From assembly GCA_964036295.1 (NCBI GenBank), contig OZ038463.1, forward strand, positions 16,231,069 to 16,295,068: a stretch of 64,000 bases of DNA, written 5' to 3'. Shown in pieces: positions 1-9,600 of this stretch (its first letter is position 1; every line of letters starts with the position of its first letter). This DNA comes from Plumapathes pennacea (taxonomy: Eukaryota > Cnidaria > Anthozoa > Antipatharia > Myriopathidae). The position numbers and the translations under genes were made by a program. The notes beneath the pieces are model-generated. The model was given only the letters and a program-made list of their open reading frames with translations, had not been told where the DNA came from and searched no databases.

Positions 1-416
1 GCTAAGTAATTATTAACCGTTTACAAACCGTAGTTTTAGCATTTGTCATTCACGAGTTGGCTTACAGGAACCTTTGATTGGTCCTCTATACTAGTCCACC
101 TAAATTAGCCATTAGCTACCTGCGGAACTGGTGGAAGAGTGTTCATGTATGATGATAAAAGATCAGTGCATAAAGAGTGTGTTACTAGATTTTTTCTGAC
201 AACTTGCTCTGTTTCTATTACCTATTAGTGAATAAGACTACAACCCTTAATGTGCCAGTTGCCAGATATATTTTCACTTCACCCTTTATATGCTGTATGC
301 TACTTTTAAGGACTCCCACTCCCTGCTCTCTTCTTTTTCCTTTTACTATATTTTACTAGTATTTACTTACTGACTCGTCCTGCTGATATATACCAATCCC
401 ATTTTTCATTTATCAG

Positions 417-2325
417 TCACGACTCAACAGTTTGGCCAACCAGTGGTTGTAGCTCCTGGTCAACAGGTCATTGCTCAGCCAGTGCCAGCAGGTCAACCCA
501 TGTACTATGTTCAGGCTCCCCCAGCCCAGCAACAGATGGTACAGCATCAAGTCGTCACAGCTCCTGTTCAAACCCAACCTGTACTGATTACATCACATCC
601 TGGTTATGTGCCATCATTTAACAGGAACTATGCTGCCACAGCACCTGGGATATTCAAAATAATTGAGTTCGTAAGTACAACATTTGCTGTCAGAATATAT
701 AAGTTATGACGGCCGGGTTAATTGCGTTAAAAATTGAATTGTTCTGATTCTTTGTGTATAAGCGCGAAGAAAAAAGAAATACCCGCATAGTATGAGCGTG
801 AAAAAAGAAACGCATAGTATAGTATTAAAAAGACACATGCACACATCTCTTTACGGGCTCCAGATTTTTCTATACTTTCTTTTCTTATAATTTATCTTTC
901 TCCCCAGTTCTCACTGCTGATATCCTGGTCCTGTGCAGCAAGGTACAAGGAGGCTTTTCTCTTTGGTGAACCAAATGGCAGGCTGCAGTTCTTCCTGGCA
1001 GTTTCTGTCTTCGCCTGGCTGCTTGTTATGCTGTTCTTCTTCATTTATGTGGCAAGTTGTCACAAACAGTGTGGGGGATCTGTAGCAGCTGTTCTTGTAA
1101 GTGAAGAAGTCTTCAACTGGTATTGATTGTGGTCGTGTTGATGCTGATGGTTTAATGAAGGTTTAAAGTGGTGATGGAGATAGTAATACCAGACAGTGCA
1201 AGAAAATATCCAGGTTGCCATCATTTAGTCGGTCAACTAAATCCAACAACTTGGCCAGTCTTGATGAAAAACTGTTTTTTGTTTGCTCTCTTTATGTTTT
1301 TCAAAACATTACTACTCTTTGTGTCTTATCGAGAAGAAAATTATGTCGGAGCACATGCGGATGTGACAGGCTTTGCAGGTTTCTTTTTCTCCAAATCCCT
1401 CCCTCTAACGCAAACTTAGTTCTCAAGATTCAGCTCTTTTTGGTCACTCTTAATTAATCGATTGTCTTGTTTAATTTCCTGAAGGGTGCCGTTTCCTATG
1501 GCATATTCACCGTCCTGTTACTGATCGCTTCCGGGCTCCTGGCTGATGATGCCAACAATTGGAGTTCCGTGTACGATTTCCTAACTCCAAAGGGCAAAGA
1601 ATATATCAATAACCTCTATGCCGCAGTGGTGAGTTCGTCACTTAATGACACAGCAAACTCACACAGATTCACTAGATAGCTCAGTCCATAATTATTACAT
1701 TCTTAATTTCAAACTACGCTCGAAAATAGCGACCCGCCATTCAAATTCGCTGAACCATTTCACTTCCATTTTTATCTGCCTAAACTGGAAGGCGAATATA
1801 GCAAAGGCCCGTCGAAACCAGAGCCCAACATCGCCGTCCAACAATGTTAGATAAGCTGACCTGTTAGAATCGTTTGGCCACAATGTTTTGTGATCTTGGA
1901 TGAAGTTTGATTCTTGTCAAACATTTCGTACTACAGCGTTTAACATGTCTTTAGTTCACAGCCTGGGACTGGTGTGCAACGTTGTTTAACTCGCAGAGAC
2001 GCACTATAGTTATTCCACCTTTACTCCTTAAGTCGCACTTGTAGAGGCAAACAGCAAGCATTATTAGTCACGCCGTAGCGGACGTTTTTTTGCCGTGAAT
2101 TTTTTAACAGCATTATGGTTATCCCTACTATAACCTGTAATTCTTTTCTTTTTCCTATTTTTCCTTTTTCAGGTATTTGGTTTTATCTCGGTCCTCCTGC
2201 TGCTTGTCGACGCCATTCTGTTTTGCGTACACGATGCCAATCGAGCACCTGTTCCTCCACCACCAGTGACTGTCCAACAGCAACCGGGAGTTATCATACA
2301 TCAGGAGACAACAGTGACCAAGTAG
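417..2325 (+). CDS. MARVEL-domain four-TM protein, copy A (5' end outside window)
   Basis: Four exons are visible: 417-670, 908-1096, 1485-1628 and 2173-2325 (TAG), each with AG/GT borders and in phase. The first exon, expected to be a 28-nt micro-exon as in the two paralogs, lies upstream of the window. Exon 2 encodes a Gln/Pro/Val-rich cytosolic tail (QQFGQPVVVAPGQQV) and ends in the MARVEL start (ATAPGIFKIIEF). Exon 3 gives the end of TM1 plus TM2 (WLLVMLFFFIYVASCHKQCG). Exon 4 gives TM3 and a loop (GLLADDANNW). Exon 5 gives TM4 (FGFISVLLLLVDAILFC) and a Pro-rich tail. MARVEL proteins (MAL, CKLF/CMTM, plasmolipin families) act in membrane apposition and vesicle traffic, so this family role is known but the precise function here is not. 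Copies B and C follow on the same strand. Confidence 0.85.
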
Positions 2326-2999
2326 ATGATGCTGTTCAAGTAGCCAATATAGCGCTTAAGGCAATGCGATCGCGCATTTGTGCGCAACATTTTATGTATC
2401 GCGATCGTGGTTTTGCTAGCTTGCTGTCATTTTTATGAACTGCGAAAGTCAAGACATTTTTTGTTGGTGTTTTTCATGACATTTTTACATAAAGAAGCAA
2501 AACAGAGTTCACTTTCGTGCATGCTCTGCGCCCCACACCGTTTTTCGTGTTACAAGCTATGACCTCAATCCAGCATGTCCGTGCGGTTAGGCGAATTTCG
2601 GAAACACACTGGAATAACGCAAAAAATTATTTTAGTGACGTACCCTTGGATATAGGTCTCTACATGTAAGATCTCCATTTTGTGAAAAAGCCAAAAACAA
2701 AGAAAAAAAATCTGTGGAGCAGTTGTTTCGGAATTTTAGTTAGAGCTGGTGTGCGGCTATTATTATGTAAGCTTTATTTCTATTCGGGCAGAAAGCGCGT
2801 AATATTTCGGCCACATCAGCAGCTAAACGGGTCGGTGACGAGTCTGTGACCCCTATTTTGTTCTATAAATTCGAATCTGGTACACAAAAGGAGTCTTTGT
2901 AGCGAATTTAAGGAAAACTTGTGGAACAGAAATTGCGCGATCACATCACTTTAAGTACTAGCCAATGTAGCCTTGAAGCACTGCTTGCCCTAAAGAGCC

Positions 3000-3420
3000 A
3001 TTTAGCTCAACTATTGAGTCAATAGTGTTGAATTATTAAGCCTATTGTGTTGACGTACTGCCAAAAGTGTTCGAGTAACTAATAGCGTTAAGTATTCAGT
3101 AGAAGGTTTGCACGACGGCCATGTTGGATGGCAGGAACAATGAAAATTTTTTTCCATAACAATTGAATTTCTTTCCCAGAGGAATTAAATTCTACTGTTC
3201 CTGCCATCCAGCATGGCCACCGTGAAAACCCTCTATAGGCTCAAGTATCCCATAGTGTTTAAGTTGGCAATAATACCCAAGCAGCTAACTGTGTTCAGTA
3301 GAGTGGCCAATAAACTCAAGTGCATGTGGCCAATAAGTTAAAAAGAAAAAGGTAGCCAGCAGGTTAAAAAAACTGCAACAGTGTTCGATTAGCCATATCA
3401 AGAGTACTGATATGACCCTA
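3000..3420. repeat. Degenerate GTGTTCAAGTA-type motif array downstream of copy A
   Basis: A short motif resembling caatAGTGTTcaagtaGcc recurs many times with heavy decay (GTGTTGAATTATT, GTGTTCGAGTAACT, GTTAAGTATTC, GTGTTCAGTAG, GTGTTCGATTAGCC). Spacing is irregular, about 18-30 bp. The array is interrupted by the inverted-repeat element at 3101-3234 and resumes at about 3765-3895. The same motif fills 12925-13660 downstream of copy B, so it probably belonged to the duplicated segment. Confidence 0.6.
3101..3234. mobile_element. Short inverted-repeat (MITE-like) element
   Basis: The left end, agaaggtttgcacgacggcc, is matched in inverted orientation by ggccaccgtgaaaaccctct at the right end. 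The arms (about 45 bp) contain gttggatggcaggaaca and its inverse tgttcctgccatccagc. The centre is short and AT-rich. No coding capacity is visible. Confidence 0.6.
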
Positions 3421-3764
3421 AACGCCATATCCTTGAATGGACCACGCTTTCAAATTGCAACTTGCAAATTGCAACTTTTAGACTGTTCCCAGCTTTTTTA
3501 CCTGCACATTAGATTTAGTTTACGCCTGCTGTACTCCTGTAATACTGTGAGCCTCTCTCAAGAGGAATATATCCCTTGAAATATTGAGCGTTTAATGTTT
3601 GTCACTGTAGTTCCAGTCAATGTGCATTGTTTTGTGTAAATTCCTCGTTTTGCGAGTATTATTATATTGTTATCAGAGCCTTTTCGTTTCTTGTTAGTGA
3701 CATTGTAATCATAAACCTAAGTATAAAGAAAACAAACAAAGAAAACAAAAATGTACTGTTAACA

Positions 3765-3895
3765 GACGTGTTCAAGTAACCGATAGTGTTCAAGCACTGC
3801 CAATAGCGTTCAAGTAGCCAAATAGTGCTCAAGTACTTCCAAAATTGTTTAAGTAACCCACTGTGTTCAAAAACTGCCACCAGTGTTCTAGGCCA
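3765..3895. repeat. Second block of the GTGTTCAAGTA-type array
   Basis: The block contains consecutive degenerate units, including gtgttcaagtaaccgat, agtgttcaagcactgcca and agcgttcaagtagccaaa, in the same orientation as the block at 3000-3420. Confidence 0.6.
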
Positions 3896-4986
3896 TGTTG
3901 CAATACCACGTCAGTTGCTCGCTTTGTGATTGGCTAATTTTCATCACCAACAAAAGGACAGACACACAAAATTAAGCACTGACGACAGTTAGTTGGACGA
4001 AGAATGGAGTTCAACTTCAATTTTCCCTCAATTCTTACGAAAGCGACATTCCCAATCGAAAGAGAAAACCAGAAGTGTTTGATGCGGAACTTTTTTAAGC
4101 TTTGTTTTGAAATTATCGAGAAAACCGCAGCAGAAAAACAGCTAGTTTTGCTCCTTTCCACCGTCTTTGACAAAAACCGTCTATATATGGCAACAACTTG
4201 CGGCTGACACCAGAGGGGACCAAATCAACCAGACCGAAGTATGCAAGGTGTCAAAACCGCACACTGTGAAGGTCTTGTATCAGAGAGCAGCACCAACTAT
4301 TTTAAGCAGAAGAAACTGCAGTTGTTTCTAGTTATAAGGGAGCAACACATGAGAATGATTGAGATCATGGTACTCCAGCATCTGATGATGTCCCGAGAGT
4401 GCCTTCTCGAACTCTGTGCCGAGGGCGCTAGAAACAGATGAATCTGGTGTCCAAGGACACTCCCCTTTTATTAACAGGCATACTTGGATGAACATGCGGC
4501 TGTCAATTAACCACACTCTCCCTCTTGAGTCTAATGAAACAACACTCTAAAACTAAGGTGAGATGAACCCCTGCTTGAATCCTTCTGCCCTAGTGAGAAA
4601 GCGTACCAGTCGAGCTATACTAAACTGCACAACAGTCCCTTTTTTTGCGATGGGATAATCCAGCCAGTGCCAAGTGAATGCGCGCGGCGTGGGGAGAGCG
4701 AGCTACCGCTGGGAAAATGGGCCCGAGTCGAGGCGCAACAGCGGATGACCTCGCGTGACGGCTCGGTCTCCCCAGACCTCGCGCGTTTGCTAGACGCTTG
4801 CTTGATTATCTTATCGCAAGGAAGGGACTGTTTCGCGCTCTATGTTTAAATTCATTCATTCTCTCCCATTTATTTTCGTGGGGAGGAGAAGGAGGTTACA
4901 GTTGCCGCAAGTGCATAGTGCAAATTTTGTCGAACTAATTTTTCAGTGCGATTTTTGGCGCAAGTTAATACAAACATCAGTGGCCC

Positions 4987-5290
4987 TTGGGACTACTGTG
5001 TACTACTTTAAAAAAGTTTCCTGTAGTTGTAAGTGTGGCTGTGTACTTCACTTTCGTACTAATTTATCTTACAAGCGCGGACACTACGTTTTTAAGCTCG
5101 CGTTCAGGACAAAGTGCTGAAAAGCGAAGCTTCATGCGATCCAGTCAATTGGAATGTGTCCCGGTGCTGTCAACAATGGATTCCAAATATGGAAGTCGTT
5201 ATGTTCCCAATTTGGGCAGTATCGATATTACCGAAACGCAACAAAATCGAGAACGCGATCGTCGAAGTAGTTTTTGCGGTGGCATTTTTA
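4987..5290 (+). CDS. Exon-like open frame with a hydrophobic segment, uncertain
   Basis: An open frame without an ATG start runs through a hydrophobic stretch (VVVSVAVYFTFVLIYLTSA). A polar region with SSRSGQSAEKRSF, MDSKYGSRYVPNLGS and NRERDRRSSFCGG follows. This looks like a type II signal-anchor with a juxtamembrane stem, as found in the first exons of Golgi enzymes. A possible donor (TGCGgtggca) lies near 5278. No downstream exon with matching phase was found before copy B. It may be a gene fragment or chance. Confidence 0.2.
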
Positions 5291-6630
5291 AGCATTCCAC
5301 CTTATTGCAGTTAAGACTGCGTCAGTCAGTCAGTCCGTCATGCTGTGTCAACAATTGCTTTTGAAATTTGAGCATCAGCGAATACGCATGAAGAAACGAA
5401 GAGATCGGTAGACGTTTTCTGGAGTTATTTTGATTGTTATCATTGTATTCCTGAACTGCCAGTAGATCTGTTGCACTTCAGAACCATTATCACAGAGGTT
5501 TTGGTAAATTCTCAGTTTGAAAAGCGTAAGTCAAAGTTGAAAGACCCGTGACCACTGACAGCCCTGATCGCGATCGAGCGACTTCGGCTTGTCGAAATAT
5601 TTTTATCGTTTGATTATATTTGCTTTGCTTCGCATAGTTTTCGCCAACAATGAAAAATGCTGTAGAGAACTGAGAGAAAAAGAATTCGAAAATGAATTTG
5701 ACCAAAACCGCAAGTAATGTCAACAAGTTATCAGATTTCATTTAAACTTATTAGACTTGAAACTCAGCCAAAAGAAGAAAGGCGTGCTTTCTTTAAGCAC
5801 GTATTTAGCTTGAATGCAGCCCAGGCTGGAGTATAATCATGGCCTCTGATGAATATGTAGATGTTGAACATAAGCTGTGCATGACATGAGTAATGAAGTC
5901 ACGGATAGACTTTTTTCAGTGCGACTCCGGAAGGTCTCCTTCCGGTTCAAAGATTTGGACTCGGTGAAGAATTTTAAATTCTCCCATTTCGAGCGTCTAA
6001 GTTCTATAATTTTCACCCTCTACCGCCTCGTAAATGAGGGTTTTCAAAACTGAGACTAAATCGAATACACGGTTCAGCAAAAGTGGAGGCCCGCGGAAAC
6101 GGTGCGAACTTCCACATACCTAAAATTGAGCAATGTTTACGATGTGGCCTTGAGCCAGTTCTATTAAATACCCACTCCCGCAAAAGTACTTTTTACAAAT
6201 TCGCGAGCTTACAGCTGCCTTGCTGCTTTGATAATTTACTTTTGTGCGTCATCTGGTCACGAAAAATCGACACCAACATAAATGTCCACTCTGGCTGATT
6301 ATATGCAAAAAGTCCGCTTCCAATCCCTAAAACTACGCGGGTGGCATCATTGAAGATGACTGATTCCTGTCACAATCCTAGCTCAAAACATGCAAAGCTA
6401 GAAAAAAATGACTTCCTTTTTTGCTTGTACTCGTCAACAATTTTAAAAGGTGTGTACTTTTAACACGCGGAGGATTTGATAAATTTGGAATTATTTACAC
6501 GTATAACCGCATCTCTTTAATATTCTTGTTTTCTCGGAACTGACTGATTGTTTTGCACACTCAATAGAGCAGGTGTTTTTGTCGCAAAGTCTTCCGCCTT
6601 TCCCTTGTTTTAGACTCAAGTGTGATCAAA

Positions 6631-9600
6631 ATGCAACCAAATCCATACGCAGTTCACGGTAAGGGCGGTTCAAAGTATGTGCTCCTGTTAGTAATACTGC
6701 TTTGACTTAAATTGCAGCAACTTAGACGTATACGCACAGGTAGCCAAAGCTGTAAGAGAGTTTAGCTTCGAATGACCTGAATATAAACAACAGTGATATA
6801 TTTTTTTAGCCCAAATCGACCCAGAAACACTAGAAACACAAGAATAACACACACCAGCGGGTAGCACTTTTGCTGTATTTCAGCACTTTTAGCGCATATT
6901 CAGGTCATTTGTAATTTCCAGCATAAACTCTCTTATACCTTTGGCGACCTGTGGTATACGCAACAGATTACATATGGTGCAGCTTTTGAAGCGTGGCTCG
7001 TCACAAGCATTGCTAGCAAATACAGCAAACGCAAGCACGAGGAAATAGAGTGATCCTTGTCACTCTTCACCATGAAATCATAAGGTCTCTTGTGTGTACC
7101 ATTGGCTAATTGCTTCGCTTGTGGACAACAGGTTTTGTGTCAGGCTGGCGTCTAAATTAACAATATCGATCTGACAAATTATCAAACAAATCTTGCTTTG
7201 TAAACCCACAGAAAATGTCGTAGAAAATGGTTATGAAAACCAAGTTCTGCGTTTGTGTCGTTCAAACTAGCAAAACTATTGGTTCCTAATTTATCCGTGC
7301 AGAGGCTACCTAAATACTTTGCGGTTGATCTTGAAACTGATAGCAGGTCCGCCGCAAGTGAACAAGAGAAATGCTGGCAAATCTCACCAAGCTCGCCACG
7401 CTCTATAAACAAATAATGTAACACGAGCATCTTTTAATTGTATCATTTCAAGGTGATGCATAAGGATTGAGGATTGAAATTGAGAAGCATTGCTTTAAAC
7501 ACAAACCACATAAAAGAATAATATTCGTAATTAAACCCAGGAAATGTTTTCAGCCCAAGTTTATCAACGTGAAGCCAAACTGGGAATCAATTAATTGCTG
7601 AACGCTCATATCAGGCTGGAAAATATTCAGCTTGTCAAAATCGTTGACCAAAAACAGAAGCATTTTCTTCGAACGTTCTTAGACAACTCCACCCATGTAT
7701 ACGGTGGGCCACAAGCGCAAAACAAAATACTTTTTCTAAGACAATTACCTCTTTTAAAAAACAAAATACTTCGTTTTTTTCACGGTTGTGGCTCGAGTTC
7801 TGTCCAACACTGTGGGACAGAAGGAGAAGTCTAGCTCTATTGGGCTGTCGCAATGTTACAAAACATGGCTACGGTACATGTACTTCGAGCGGCGGAAATG
7901 GCGGGTACAAGGTAAAACGTTACACAGCGGCTTTCCCGCTCACATCTGGGACCTCGCACAAAAGAAAGGTTTATTTTGCGGAAAAAAATATTTTGTCCTA
8001 GAAAAGAGTAAATTGTTTTAGAAGAAAGTATTTTTTCTAGAATAAAGTATTTTGTTTTGAGAGAATTAAAGTAGTTTGTTTTGAAAGAACGTATTTTGTT
8101 TTGCACTTGTGCGCATACATTTGTCGTTGAATATTCCGTAGGGGTGGGGTTTCCTCGATATTGCACAGTGCTTCGAACCTCCCATCCCGTCCCATTTTCT
8201 CAGAGGGATGCTTAGACTAGTCTAAATGGAAAATTAATTCCAGTTTATTGGGAAGAATTACCTTCAGACTCACCGAACCGCTATCATGGCCAGAAATCGC
8301 GGACATTCTGAGCCTGCAACATTGTCAGCGGACCCCGCCCAAACCAATATGGCGGCCAGACGTGAGAGGAGTGAGAGGGTCGATTATCTTCAGCTGCACA
8401 ACCTCTCATCGGCGGCATTTTATGAAACTAATCCGAAAAGAATTAAAGTATACCCGAAAACGTTTGAGGTGTATGAGAACGCTGCTAACAGACCCTCTTT
8501 GAGATCATACCAGCTGCGAAGATGCTCGTATGGAATATCAACTGTAAGAACGATTTCATCTGGGGATGGACATCTTTTAATATACTTTAAATCATGATTG
8601 GTCGATATGCTAACATCTTGTTTGAATTTACGAAAATCGAAAGCTCTTAAAACGTCAGACATAACTTTAAACTGTAATACAGCTTATGAAAATTAATTTT
8701 CCCGCAATTTTCCGAACCGGAAGTCGTACGATCACACGTGAAAACGCTGACCGTTTTGACTGTTTAGCTGCCTTCCCAGAGTTCCATAGAAGAGTACAAA
8801 GCTTGGATTCTGACCTTTATTTTGATACCAAAAGGTCGGGGAAGTCGGCGCAAGGAGGTAAAAAAATCGGGTTTTCTTTCGTGACCGGAAGAGCTCCTTG
8901 TCATCTAACCTTTGCTCTGTCGAACTAAAGATTACAGCAAGTTTGTGGCTAAAATGGAACCGGTAAATCGCGGTCAATCCAGCTGAAATTTACTACATCT
9001 ACGAAGGAACAGGTCTACTTTTGGAAGGGATTTAGGCAACTCCGCTCCGGCTCAAGAGAAGAGGACTATCTCCAGTGCAATGTTGCGTCTCCGGCGTTTT
9101 CGGAAAATATTAAGAAGGTTACATAGAGGGAGAAGCGCTGAAAAAAGACACTCGAAATGGAACCGGTAAGTGAACAGATATGGACATAAAGTTTGCGATT
9201 TCAGATGTGTATTAGCGTTTCCAAACAGAATTCATTTAGGCAAACACCGCATGTATGTTCGATTACCTTTTATTTTCGATTATACTTCGTGGCCCATACA
9301 TTTTCCTATCAGGTCGGACGCCATCTTGTTTTGCATTTTTGAGCATGCTCAGTTGCGACGTCCGTTATTTCTGGCCATGGGGCACAAAAATGGCAGTTAC
9401 ATTTGCCAACATTTACATCACGTCCATGCATAGAAATATAAATTCTACGCCTAAGCAGCATCAAACCACTTGAGTGAAAACGTTACATTGATGACATATT
9501 CTCTCTGTGGGATAACAACAGACAGGAAGTTGAACAGTTCATTGAGCAAGCTAATCGCTTTTACCCGACGACCAAATTTACGACTGAAATCTCAGAAATA

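Larger units (their letters stand above)
2326..6630. other. Intergenic, repeat-rich
   Basis: About 4.3 kb lies between MARVEL copies A and B. It holds the 3' UTR of A, a degenerate GTGTTCAAGTA-motif array (3000-3420 and about 3765-3895), an inverted-repeat element (3101-3234), a GC-rich patch (about 4660-4810) and an exon-like ORF of uncertain status near 5.0-5.3 kb. I see no convincing complete gene. Confidence 0.5.

Noticed and set aside
4557-4625. tRNA-like stretch on the minus strand (tagctcgactggtacgc and later gggttcatctc)
   Set aside because: The A-box-like part is present, but the B box and acceptor pairing do not fit an intact tRNA. At most it is a SINE relic.
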